Assembly (NCBI GenBank): GCA_037367405.1
Contig: JAZKJV010011601.1
Location: forward strand, 1-64,000
Length of the DNA: 64,000 bases
Reading direction: 5' to 3'
Source: Ottelia alismoides
Lineage: Eukaryota; Streptophyta; Magnoliopsida; Alismatales; Hydrocharitaceae
Part shown: piece after piece, positions 53,812 to 64,000 of the stretch
Numbering within the stretch: the first letter of the stretch is position 1
Layout of the letters: each line of letters starts with the position of its first letter
Program-made: the position numbers and the translations under genes
Notes under the pieces: generated by a model
Seen by the model: only the letters and a program-made list of their open reading frames with translations
What the model was told of the DNA's origin: nothing
The model's database searches: none

Positions 53812-56116
53812 CGGAGCCCCAACTCGTTCCTCGCCCTCTCTTTCACCCCTAGGAACCTTTGATTGAGTGATAGCTATCGGAGGCCATCCTTAGAGCGGTG
53901 TTTGGTCGCGTGGATCACGTAACTCACTTACATGGTTAAAGCTCCGCCTCGTCTAGCCTCCCCGCCTTCTGCAGTGAAATTGAGGCCAATACCTCATCGA
54001 CCACCTTCGCCTGGAGCTCAGGAACTCGTTCCACCCTTCAGGTATCCCTTATATCCCCTTCATTTCGCCTTTCGATTTCATCCTTTCCATACAGCGCCGT
54101 CGCACATCCATTTGCTCCGACCAGCTGGTTGGAGCCTCGATAGCCACATCCAGCCATTCTGATCAGCTCATCCTCTCACCCATCATCTCGCACTACAGCC
54201 TGATCATCCTTAGGCTCGACCATCTGGTTGAGATTGAGGCTTAGATCTCCCTCTACCCCCTTCGTTGGAGATCGGATCCCATCTACCATCGCTCCTTTTC
54301 CTTCTTGCTTCAATAACCCGGACCGGAGCACAGCCTCGAGTCCCAGCTTTCTATTGTACATACCACTACGCAACAGGACCCTCTGTCAGACCTCCAGCTG
54401 CTCAGCGGAGAAGCTCTAGGTGTAGCTCCCTCATCCTAGCCATCCGACCATCATCAATTTATCCGCTTCCGGCATTCGACGTAGAGCACCCCTCCGGAGG
54501 TGCATGACCATTTGGAGGCTCGATCAGCCCAAAATATGCGCACCCATCCTTAATAGAAGTTCACCTTTCACTTGTCCATCCACCATCTCCCACCATCATT
54601 GGATGAGGAACAGAGCACCAGTTTGGATCTGAGTTGTTCGTTGCTGCAGCTTTTGGATCGTTGATCTGGCACACCCTGACACATCTGCACCGCACGTAGC
54701 TGACATTTCCTAGAGCGTCAGATCTGACACTGCAGGCGATCTGCTCACACATTCCCGCATCATCCAGAGCTTGCCATGTGCCACCCCATGCCCTCTTCAT
54801 GTGCCTTGGGGAATTTTGTATCTTTTATCCCGCACTTTATTTGCTTTATTAGTTAGTCCAGTTAATAATTTTGTATGCACAGACATTTTGCAGTTTAGAC
54901 CTTGTGTTTTCAGTATTTGCATTTCAGACCCTCTTTATGTCTAGCACGTGGCCTGACACGTGATCTTATGGTATATTTGCACATTATGCCTTAAACTTCG
55001 GAGTTGTTACTGGTTGAAAGTTTTACTAATAGTATTTGCACTTATGCTCCTCTGAGCCTGTATCACGTGTAGTACGCGTGTTGATTTGGGATTTTTACAA
55101 TATTAGCCCTGAGAATGACAGTTATGATTTGGCCTGCAATTTTCTTATAATTACGAACATGTCCATGTGTGATGTGTACTTTGTTTTTAATAAAATAATT
55201 ACTAAATCAACTCCAAAATTCCATAAAAATTACAGTTAGCTCCTGCTGAGTTGTAGTATTTATGGTAATTTTTGTGACTTAATTTAGTTTTGTTTAATAT
55301 TTTTTAAAAATAAAAAACCCTTAAAAATTCTTTTTCCTATTTTATAAAATACATAAAAATTTGAAAAATAGTCTGAAAAATTCCACAAAATTTTGTTTCT
55401 GTTTGTTTTCATGTGCTTTGTCTTCAGTAGGATTTTTGCATAAAAATTCCTTGTAAAATCCTAAAAATCATAAAACACTCAAAAGCTTATAAAAATTATT
55501 AATAGTTTTAGAAAAAAAGCAAAAAAAATAGGTTTTCAATTGTTGTAGTTAGATTTTTTATTTGCTTTTTCATAAAAATAACACCTAGGACTTTAAGGAA
55601 CTTGTAATATTTTAAATTTACCTTTTGTTCAAGGTTGTACATTGTTTTCCATGTTTGTCTTTCTTTTATTTTTATAAAATCGTATAAAAATCAGAAAAAT
55701 AACACATAATTGCCAAAAACATCTGCATACTTGAAAAATATAAAAATCTTTTTATCCCTGATTTGTGAGTATTTTATGTCATAATAAAAATTGTTGAAGC
55801 TTGTTTTCATCTTGTTATTTTTACTTGTCTTGTTGGTTTTCTCATTTTTGAGAATATAAAAAAATTGTAAATTAAAAATCACAAAAATATGCCTTTTTCT
55901 GATTAGGACTACTTCGTAGGTTTCACTCGTGCTCCTTGTGTTCGACCCTGGTCGCTATACCGGGTTAAATAAATAGCGGACACTGCTAACATTCATGTAT
56001 TTTGAGCTTGATTGATTTCTTTATGTGGTCTTGATTTTCTTGTTGAGTCTGATTGGTTGATTAGGATACCAACGACCTTTGATATTACTTAACCTTGATC
56101 GCCTGACCGCTCATCA
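53812..56116 (+). repeat. 3' LTR of element B, part 2 (continuation)
   Basis: It takes up exactly where 36240 stops (CGGAGCCCCAACTCGTTCCT; the 5' LTR has CGAAGCCCCAGCTCGTCCCT). It follows the B 5' LTR to GATCGCCTGACCGCTCATCA. Part 1 plus part 2 is about 3.36 kb, close to the 3.39 kb of the 5' LTR. The stem CCTGGT-CGCTAT-ACCGGG plus AAATAAATAGC lies at 55947-55976. Confidence 0.85.
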
Positions 56117-59100
56117 GTCACGCCTTCCACCCTTACCTTCTTCCCCTTCGCTTCACTATGCCTCGCACCACTCCGTTCAACCAGATCCTTCGCGGATCTG
56201 GAGTTGGGTGCTCCACCTCCTCCCATAGCTAGAGCATCTCCGCCTCCTTCCATTCTGCATCCATTCCACCAAACAAAGCCCCCAGGACCATCGCCTTTGT
56301 GTGTTTGTGCCTAAGAAAAAATGAAGATTGTCAGAATGGAGGGTCTGATGATTCGGATTCTACAACATATTGCCTTGAAGGGGGATCAAAAGGAAAAATT
56401 GCATGTCTTGGACCTGTAAAATTCATCATATTTTCAATGCAAGAATACATTTTCAGAAAAGGATTAATTAACAAAAAAATATCACGCTATATAATATACA
56501 TATCAAACAAACAATACTGAAGAAGGAAGTCAAGAAATATGACGTCCTCTTCATCTATAGTGACATTAAAAGCTAAAGAAAACATCAACTTAGAGGTAGA
56601 CATCATTAGATCATGAGCTTCAATTCAATCTAAGGAAATAATAGACATGGAACGTATGAATCGAAGAAGACCAATAGGTTTTGGTGATCAAGAAAATCAA
56701 AAAAAAAATATGCACACTCGTCGTTCTTTAAGATAAGTAGTACATAAATTACGCAAACCTGAAGGAAACATATAAGCATTAACATAAAACCTACCCAATT
56801 CACCAAAAATCCTGCGGGCAATCCCCAAAGAGATAAGTTCGTATATCCTTAGAGATTACAACACAAAAGAAAGTTGAGAACAGAGACCAATCAGTAGATA
56901 CTAAAGAGGAGGGGTGACAAGACCCATCAAACACTACAGAGGGGTTATCAAAGAAAGAAGGATGGGAGCTAGATTGCTACAAAGGAGAGAGTTGAGAGTA
57001 GAGGTCAATCATCGAATACCGAAATGGAGGACGATGGAACCCAATAAACCTTATTTATGATTTTTCGAAGTAGGAAGCACGAGAGACACACGTAATACAC
57101 ATGTCGATAACGAGGAGAAAATGGCAATCCACGTGGGAAGAGAAATGGACGATTTAGAGTTTCTAAAAAGGGGAGAAGTAATGAGAGAACAAATATATTG
57201 TTGGGAATTAATCAGGCTTTTCTCTTAAGAGGCGCATAAATATAAAAAAGGTCGCTGGAAGCTCAGCCTATCCATGTGTCAAGACCTGAGAAATGAATGG
57301 GGCTCTAGTTAAGGTTATAGATTATTTATTAGGTGACAAAACCCACGCTTCTATGCAGGTCCAACCATTAATAATAATTTTTATAATTATTTTACAAATT
57401 TAAGATTTTAGTAATTACCTATGCCATAAGATATGTAGGAAATTACAACAAAATTGTAAACATATATTTGCATTATACTGTATAATACATGTGTCACATT
57501 TACAAATGTATGTTATGTGCACATAGTTCCTCTTCACAAGAAATATGATAAGATAAACATATACTTAAAAAAATACTATAAAAAAACCAAATGAAGATAG
57601 CGGTTTGTTGCAAAATATGTATGAACATGTCATGTAGATATTTTCGATACAAAAAATTATTGTCTTTTGTTATATCCTAGTGGGACTATATATCTGACAA
57701 TTATGTTATAAATCTTTATACGTCAATGTTCTTCAATTGTAATACAACATACAATTAACTATATTTAGCCTAAAATTCACCTATATTTATATTTAAATTA
57801 GGAAATTTGATGCTTTTAAGCAAATATCCATACTTTTTTTGACCTTTTTGAGGTTGCACCGGATTCCTCTTCACTTGTTTTTCTCTTCAATTTGAGTTCA
57901 CCCTCTTTTTAAATCCGCTTTTGACAGAGGAAATTGCAGATATGCAGATAAAATTAAATTCTATATCATTAGATAGGAACTTTTAATATCAACCAAAAGT
58001 TTAAAAATAAATTTCTACTTACTCTTTTTTCAAATTAACATCTGAAAAACAATTCTTCTCTTCTTCACTTTCCTGTCCACCATCAGTTTTCCCATAAAAT
58101 TAATATGACGTAAGGAAAGATAGATAACCTTGGTGAGCGCATACTTAATCACTTAAGCGATCCTCCAGTAACATGAAAAATCATGGCTGCAACTTCTCAC
58201 ATCGAGAAGGAAGTAAAAAATGAAAGAAAAATGATCAGATTCAAACTTCAAATTATTTTAAGAAAAAGAATAACAACTGGAGATGACGTAAAAACAAAAG
58301 AAAGGCATCATATGAGCCGGATCTCAAATGTGTCAACAAATTGATAACGTTCTTCTATAGACCGGATACGATTCAATCTCCGCACTTTCATGATGTTCGA
58401 GATATAATCCTTCGTTTTCAAATTTAGCAACGGTTCGAAAAAGTAATATAAGATAACAAATAGATTCGGATGAAAAACTTAAAAAATATAACAATATAAA
58501 CTTGATTGCTATCGTTAGAACTACTAGACAAAAATTGTGAAAGTTTAAAAAATGTTAGCTCATTTAAAAATTTAAGCTAAGTATACCATATTAATAATGT
58601 AGGTCTACATCAATGGATATTGGGTACTAACGTAATCAAATGTTAAATACATAATCACATAAATTATTTCTCGCAAAATTACTTGCTATACTTGGAATAA
58701 TTATCATTTCATTGTACACTTGCAAGTGATGGATCATATAAACATTATTATATATTGATAGTCCTATTACGTTTTGTACATAAAATCATCAAATTTTGAT
58801 GAGAAAAACCATTGCTGCTAAACGAACCATTGCTAATGAAAATTAAACATTTCATTATCATTTCAATATATAATGTATATTTTTACAATGAAAAAGATCG
58901 ATTATGTATTTAACATCAGTTGATACAGCAACATGCTTAAAATTTTCCTCATTAAAGACACTTTTTTCTTGTGTGAATTTTTAGCAAACGTCAAAAACTT
59001 GATAGTATGGGCAGATATGCAAATTTCAAAACTTAAATACTCGGATTTCACGATTTACATTGTGACTTAAAATCTTTAGTGTGACTCAAAACCCATGTCT

Positions 59101-59668
59101 TCGTTCGAAGTAGTCCAAAGTAACATTGTTGATACATGATTATTCATCCTGTTTATGGATACCTTTTTTTGGCAATTCACGCCTTATGCAAATTTGATTA
59201 TTAATTCAAAATTAATTTTGTACTCTAAACTTTTCTTTAAATATGGATATTTTCATGTGGAGATTACTGTATTATTTTCTAAAATATCATGAAAACAAAA
59301 GCACCTATGAAAACCCAAGAATACGAGGATAAATTATATAGATCTCACATTTTGAAATCCACACAGATAGATCTCCAGTTAAAAAAATAATTTGAGCCTC
59401 AGAAATTTAAACTATAATACTTTTTGAACAGTCTGTATTTTTACGCTTCTATGCGGATATCCACTTTATTTGTAAAAATTTATATTTAAATATTTTTTAC
59501 TATTATAATAATCAAAACCTTCGATTAATCGATGTAAATAGGAATATATGGGAGAACGGATAAGGGGATGAAGACGAATGCAAAAACCTGGCAGCTTCGT
59601 TGAACTTGAAGATGCAGATTTAATGAAGGTGATAGAACCTGGAAGTAGAATCACAGGAATATAATTAA
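56117..59668. other. AT-rich unassigned sequence
   Basis: No recognisable gene. The start (56117-56300) is C-rich. The longest frames (56299-56520, 56630-56821) have no familiar motif and AT-driven composition. A 12-base word, ACGCTTCTATGC, occurs at about 57349 and again at about 59443 in the same orientation, which might bound an inserted element. Confidence 0.35.
59660..59668. other. 9-bp target duplication of the Pack-MULE, left copy
   Basis: TATAATTAA directly before the left terminus. The right copy at 61987-61995 is TATAACTAA, one transition different. Nine bases is the normal length for Mutator-like elements. Confidence 0.7.
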
Positions 59669-59980
59669 GGCATTTTTATCCGACAGATCCTATAATCTTT
59701 TCGAATTACCGCTACGATCTTCGAAACATCCTAATTCCTCTCCCGACCACGTAAACTTGCTAACCCTTACCCTACAGACCCTGTGGTTAAACCCCGTTCA
59801 TCTACCCGTTAAAATTAACCCGATTTCGTTATGTTCATTTATATTAGGGATTTTATCACTTGTGCCCCTCCGAGATATCGCAATATCAGTTATGCCCCTA
59901 TCTTTTTGGTACTATCCGTTGTGCCCCTCACTTCTTGTTATTTTGTCAGTTGTGCCCCTCGGGTTAGTTACCGTCCATCC
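59669..59980 (+). repeat. Left terminal inverted repeat of the Pack-MULE
   Basis: The outer part pairs with 61893-61986 and the inner part with 61130-61268. The inner part contains a tandem series of about 30 bp per unit: ATCACTTGTGCCCCTCCGAG, ATCAGTTATGCCCCTATC, ATCCGTTGTGCCCCTCAC, GTCAGTTGTGCCCCTCGGG. Confidence 0.7.
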
Positions 59981-60039
59981 ACAGCGCAAACGGACGTTAA
60001 CTTTGAGGACATAGGTGGAATTACTTTTTTAAAAACAAG

Positions 60040-60405
60040 GTTAGGAGGTCATTTTACATCATCTTCCTCATCCTCTTCTTCTTCCTCCTCTTGCCCATCC
60101 TCTTCCTCCTCCTCCAGCTCCTATTCCTCCTCCCTCTCTGTCCCCGCCCCTGCCCCGCGCCGCCTTCTCCCAGCCCCGCCCCCTCCCAGCCCGCCGCCCT
60201 CGCCGCAGCCCCTGCCCCCGCCCCAGCTCCGCATCGAGCTCTCCGCCTCCATCTCCAGGCGCGGCCTCGCGCCGCCATCTCTCAGCAACCCCGCGCGATC
60301 GGGCGCAGCCCCGAGCTCCCTCCGCTGACCTCCCGCGGCGCACCAACTCCGCGCGCGGCGCGTCTCTCCCCGTTTCCCCAGAGGTCTCTCCAACTCTGAG
60401 CAGAA
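60040..60405. other. GC-rich cargo of unknown origin in the Pack-MULE
   Basis: A TCTTCC-type simple repeat, then a very GC-rich stretch resembling a 5' untranslated or first-exon sequence. The frames in it are low-complexity (Ser, Pro, Ala) and not credible. It may be a second captured piece or the 5' end of another gene. Confidence 0.4.
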
Positions 60406-61096
60406 CATCTGAGCAGCAGACTGCGGTCTCTCCAACTCCATATATGCAGCTCCCAAGTTGTTATAGATATACCTAACTGCATAATGCTTCGGGCCGAAAC
60501 TCTTCTGTGCAAACAACGCTTTGCATCTCGGCATCGTTGTCCTCGCCATCGGTCTTGCTGAGGACCCTGCTGGCTCTGTTCAAGTACCCAAGGCTGTCAC
60601 GGAACCTCTGGAGATTGTAGCTAACGAAGCCCAACATATGCAGGGCCATGGCGACAGTGATCGGGCGGTCGCTGGACCGCTCGAGGATCTCGAGCGCCCG
60701 CCAAGCGAAAGACAGCGCCTTTTCTTGATCTGGGTGCCCAGTTGAATCGAGATGCTGACCCACATTCAGGCAGGCCAATCCGAGCTCGACGTCGTCATGA
60801 CCCAATTGAGATTCCAGGGCTCTGAAGGCGGCGAGGATGTCGTCGGTGGTGGTAGCGGCCTCGAAGGCGTCGACGGGGTCGAAAGGCGGGGCCTTTTCGG
60901 TGGTTTCAGAGAAACGGCGAAGTGGGTAGCTGGGGAAACGATGGAAGAGGGTGGCCGACCTCCGCCTTCTCGCCTTACGCGGCCCCACGCGTGGCGATCT
61001 CGTGGCCGACCTCCGGAAGGGAAGGAAGAAGAGCAAATGGAGGAGGAAGAAGATGAAGAAGGGTATGGACCATAATACCCTTCTTAACCACACCAT
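60406..61096 (-). pseudogene. Captured kinesin-light-chain-related TPR gene fragment
   Basis: The frame from 61096 encodes 207 residues. Basic N-terminal part: FHRFPSYPLRRFSETTE. Then DILAAFRALESQLGHDDVEL, GLACLNVGQHLDSTGHPDQE, KALSFAWRALEILERSSDRP and MALHMLGFVSYNLQRFRDSL with GYLNRASRVL: the helical tetratricopeptide (TPR) start of plant kinesin-light-chain-related proteins. Near 60510 it jumps, with a frame change, to KSFGPKHYAVRYIYNNLGAA and YMELERPQSAAQMF (60504-60406), which belongs near the C-terminus of the same family. Roughly the middle half of the usual protein (several hundred residues) is missing. It lies inside the Pack-MULE, so it is a captured copy with a deletion, not a working gene. 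The native gene would act in microtubule- or organelle-related scaffolding. Confidence 0.75.
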
Positions 61097-61129
61097 GGTT
61101 TGAATAAACCATGGTTATTTTAATTTTTT

Positions 61130-61986
61130 GACGGTCAATTTGACGGAAGGGCACAACCGGTGGCGGAGCAAGAAGTTAGGGGTACAACTGATATTACCAA
61201 AAGATAGGGGTATAACTGATATTGCGATATCTCGGAGGGGCAAAGTGATAAAATCCCTTTATATTATACCCAATTTGTTTATCAAATTTACAGTTAATGC
61301 CACTCCATCATCCAAGAAGAGTTGATCCCCCCTGCACCGCTCCCCCACCAGCGCCAAGCTTTGAGCCTCGCCACTTCCGTCATCGAGAAGCCTCGCGAAC
61401 AGCTCCTCCATCCCTGCTCTCCCCTCCGTCGCCGACGAGCCCCGTGCCCAGCTCCTTCCCTCCTCCTCTACTCGAATGGTCTGTATGAACCGAAGCTCCC
61501 TACCCAGGTCCCATCCTGCTCCCTGCTACTCCCTGCCCCGGCTCCCCCCCCCCCCCCCACGCGTCGCTGCACACCTCTCCCCCCTGCGTCGTCCCCTCCC
61601 AAGCACCATGCCCCTGTGTCACTGCCCCTGCACCATCCCCTCCTAAGCTCCCTGGTCACCCCCCCCCCTGCGTCGCCCCTCCAAGCTCCCTGCTCACCCC
61701 CGGCGATGGAGCCCCCCACGGATGCTGCTTCCCTGCTCTCCCCCTGCCCCGTCTACTTTGCAGGATTCTTTTTCTATTTTTTTGGTTAATCCTAACCGTT
61801 GGATGGTAAATTGGTTAGGTTAACTCAAGACTAACCCAAGTAATTAACTCAAATATAGTTAAAATTGACGGCAGGGTTTGTTGGGTAAGACGAACCAAGT
61901 TTACGAGGTCGGAGGAGGAATTACAATGTTTCAAAGGTCGTAGTGGTAATTAGAAAAGATTATAGGGTCTGTCGGGTAAAAATCCC
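61130..61986 (-). repeat. Right terminal inverted repeat of the Pack-MULE, split by about 500 bp
   Basis: The outer block 61893-61986 and inner block 61130-61268 are in the same order as in the left arm. The intervening distance is about 600 bp here against 85 bp on the left. The extra sequence (61290-61800) is C-rich, with homopolymer C runs, and has no counterpart in the left arm. Confidence 0.65.
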
Positions 61987-63060
61987 TATAACTAAAAACC
62001 TACCAATTGAAGTTATATATATAAAGATGTGTGCGATGGAATCTGGAGATCGGAAGGCATGAGTGAGGAGTTATCACAAGGATTTTCCAAATCGAGATCT
62101 GGAAGCACCTACACATGACAGTAGACCTCGACTGAACCCCAGAATCACGAATCGATGGGCGATATTGAGGATGACACCGAACGGAGGAAGATAACGGGAG
62201 AGCACCGGGAATTCTATATATATAGTTAAAGCTGGGTTTTCCCCAGTTCTGCTAACACGTGGGTCACTGTGTGGCCTCCCCTTCTCTATGCGCCTTGGTC
62301 TAACGTGGGATTTTTTATACGTTTTACCTAGCTTTAGACATGCAGCTTCCTAATGTAACGACACCAAACCCAATCCTCGATGCTTTCCCCTTCCCCTCTC
62401 CCTCGAATGATTCTTCACTTCCCCTCCACCTACCTCTCCAACACGAGCCTTTTTCACATCACCAATCACAGCATCTCTAAATCCTGTGCACTTCTACCGG
62501 AACTGAACTTGACGTTTCCAATCACTGTTGTCCGCTGCCAACATCGCATTCCTCGGGTGGAGGTACCGATTGTCAGGAGCCATCACGTAGAGCCAGAAAT
62601 CTGCATCCTAATTCTGCGAATAACAGAATCGACCTTTTTCTGTGAGATGTTCTTGATGCCTTTGGTGCAAGAAATGTGCATGGATCCTCTTCGGCCCTTC
62701 ATTCCTTCTTTCAGTTGTTTCTTAACTGGAGATTGAGCTGACGAACATCTCCTAAACAAAGCTTCACTTAGAGCTTTTTGACAATTCCGGAAGAACACGA
62801 CATAAATCTAGATTGATTCTCCACCGCACGATCAGATCATGCCAACCTGAATCTCAACCATCGGTCGCTCTAGCAAAACACACATGGCTTATACATGACA
62901 AGAAAGAAGATATTTTGGGAGAAAATTACACTAAAGACCCTCAAACGTCTTGGCATTCGCAAACATATTCATTTTGCAGGTACATGTGCCACACTATTGA
63001 TGAAACACGATTTTGTTACATTAGTTCACAGATATTAACCCCCTAGCATAGACTAGTGTC
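61987..63060. other. Unassigned sequence right of the Pack-MULE
   Basis: No recognised gene. Frames at 62380-62736 (+) and 62583-62798 (-) overlap in opposite directions and neither has a familiar domain. The minus-strand frame is Lys/Arg-rich (KKQLKEGMKGRRGSMHIS) and could be a decayed exon, but I cannot support that. Confidence 0.3.
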
Positions 63061-64000
63061 AATAAAAACCAGATAAAACATTGTACATATCTGAGTCTTA
63101 GAATAAAATTAAAAACCAGATATTGTAGTGTTATTATATCCTTAAAATGCTCAAAAAAAATATTTCTCCCTTCATTTGACCTCGTATGCATTTTTGGTTA
63201 AACGAAACTTGTATATCTCATCGAGATCTACAACTTTTATGTTTTGAGTTTTTTGAAATTCGACCATTTTATCCATCTTTTGCGAGGTTTTCTTCTTGAA
63301 TAACCTGATTGGGCAACGTGGCGATGTCTGGTTGTGCCACATGGTCCGCTTCTTCGCGCGCCACGTGCCTCATGTTTTCCACCATCCGATCGCCCTCAGG
63401 ATACTTTAATCCCCACCGCTCACTCCGACATCTATCTCCATCGTTCGATCAACCATCAGATAGCATCTCGTACGTCCGCCAACGCCTTTCTCTCCTCTTG
63501 CCACATGTCGCTTTCCACCGCCCGATCGATCTAAAGCGCCTCACATCTTCACCGTTCAACTGCGCTTCAATCCTAGCCCTCTGATCCATCTCCAAATTGA
63601 ATTTGGATTGCCTACCTTCATCAATGTTTCCTCACGACACGTGGCGCTCTCCACGCTCCATCGATCTAATCCAAGCCGCACTTTAGCACCCATCCCTCGA
63701 TCGTTGGATCACAGAATCAAACGGCCAAGAGATCGTCCCCTTTCTCCGGCTGACCTTCTTCCCCGCGTTCTCCACATTGCGCACCATTCACCCCCTTTCC
63801 ATTTCCCCCATCTCCTCAGCCATCTCCACCACTAGCTGACCACCCCACAACCAAGATCGTTCTTCTATCACCCTCGTGGACACGATCACTCTCCACGATA
63901 CCCTCTCCTTCGCTCCATATCTCCCACGCACAACACGACGTCCACCACCTGAATCACCAACTTCTCCTCCTCAAACAAGCCCTCACCGGCCACATTTCAA
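63061..64000 (+). repeat. Probable LTR (U3) fragment, D-like, running off the window
   Basis: 63206-63245 reads GAAACTTGTATATCTCATCG then AGATCTACAACTTTTATG, the nested palindrome of the D-family LTRs. Then follow GGCAACGTGGCGATG and CCACATGG boxes and a C-rich promoter-like stretch, the same sequence style as 6677-7200. No LTR start or end is visible in the window. Confidence 0.35.

Larger units (their letters stand above)
22411..56116 (+). mobile_element. Element B: degenerate Athila-type LTR retrotransposon, split by element A
   Basis: Order on the plus strand: 5' LTR (22411-25800), PBS, leader, gag, protease, RT, RNase H, integrase remnant, hairpin array, 3' untranslated region, PPT (35174-35186), 3' LTR (35187-36240 continuing at 53812-56116). 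Without the inserted element A it is about 16.1 kb. Placement in the Athila lineage rests on several points: the tRNA-Asp-like PBS, the RT motif FMDDF..VY, the gag motif SLRRGR, the lack of a chromodomain after integrase, and the 3' non-coding region. The LTRs differ from each other visibly more than those of A (roughly 10-15% in stretches compared by eye), so B is older. The 5-bp flanks (CCATC left, GTCAC right) do not match. Confidence 0.8.
59669..61986. mobile_element. Pack-MULE carrying a TPR gene fragment
   Basis: A 2.3-kb Mutator-like non-autonomous transposon. The left end GGCATTTTTATCCGACAGAT and the right end (reversed) GGGATTTTTACCCGACAGAC are long terminal inverted repeats. They match for over 100 bp (CCTATAATCTTTT, AATTACC.CTACGA, CGTAAACTTG). 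A second matching inverted block lies inside (59846-59975 against 61130-61268: GGGATTTTATCACTT, CCGAGATATCGCAATATCAG). Between the arms lies coding sequence of a kinesin-light-chain-related TPR protein and GC-rich sequence of unknown source. There is no transposase. 9-bp target duplications flank it. Confidence 0.8.

Noticed and set aside
56299..56520. Small frame with KNEDCQNGGSDDSDS
   Set aside because: No known motif, AT-driven second half, no supporting context. Could be a decayed exon but cannot be supported.
59831..60328. Ser/Pro-rich frame on the plus strand
   Set aside because: It starts in the MULE inverted repeat and runs through a simple TCTTCC repeat antisense to the captured gene, so it is a composition artefact.
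62380..62736. 118-codon frame
   Set aside because: No recognisable domain, and it overlaps another frame in the opposite direction. Not reported as a gene.

Overview
The window reads as nuclear DNA of a flowering plant, from a repeat-dominated region (pericentromeric or heterochromatic by inference). Reasons: nested Ty3/gypsy elements of Athila type with a tRNA-Asp primer binding site, chained MITE-like foldback elements in (TA)n tracts, and a Pack-MULE carrying a plant kinesin-light-chain-related TPR gene fragment. I see no intact host gene. GC-rich 5' coding ends slightly favour a monocot, but the species cannot be named from the sequence.

Layout. 1-3740: about ten foldback (inverted-repeat) elements in a row, almost all separated by (TA)n microsatellites. 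3740-4842: unassigned repeat-like sequence with a 75-bp direct duplication. 4843-22410: fragments of long-LTR families related to Athila, called here C (two LTR fragments), D (a 5' LTR, tRNA-Asp-like PBS and a gag gene with no pol behind it), S (a solo LTR) and two D-family LTR pieces in opposite orientations. 22411-36240 plus 53812-56116: element B (+ strand), an old, heavily mutated Athila element with recognisable LTRs, PBS, gag, protease, RT, RNase H, an integrase remnant, PPT and 3' LTR. 36241-53806: element A (- strand), a younger Athila element of 17.6 kb with 3.7-kb LTRs, inserted into the 3' LTR of B with a perfect 5-bp target duplication (CTCCC). 56117-59668: AT-rich, unassigned. 59669-61986: Pack-MULE with 9-bp target duplication. 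61987-64000: unassigned, ending in sequence like the U3 of the D family.

How the parts relate. Each Athila-type LTR starts with a short palindrome (TGATGAAT...ATTCATCA-like). In A and B it ends in TCATCA, followed 3 nt later by the PBS. Gag-pol order is gag, protease, RT, RNase H, integrase. A 3' untranslated region of about 2 kb follows, carrying several hairpins whose 3' arm resembles the polypurine tract. All coding regions carry nonsense or frameshift lesions except the 421-codon integrase frame of A, so mobility would need proteins supplied in trans.

Most unusual signals. (1) In the C-terminal part of gag of both A and B, a periodic repeat encodes a series of 18-nt hairpins (5-bp stem, 8-nt loop). 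Their stems change in a compensatory way between units and between elements, while the loop/core (GGTACTGAGGCC-like) stays the same. (2) An array of covarying hairpin/PPT-like cassettes lies downstream of integrase. (3) A hairpin plus AATAAA box in the LTRs keeps pairing while its sequence changes. (4) A chain of TA-microsatellite-linked foldback elements shares one core but has exchangeable ends. (5) A Pack-MULE joins two distant parts of a TPR gene.
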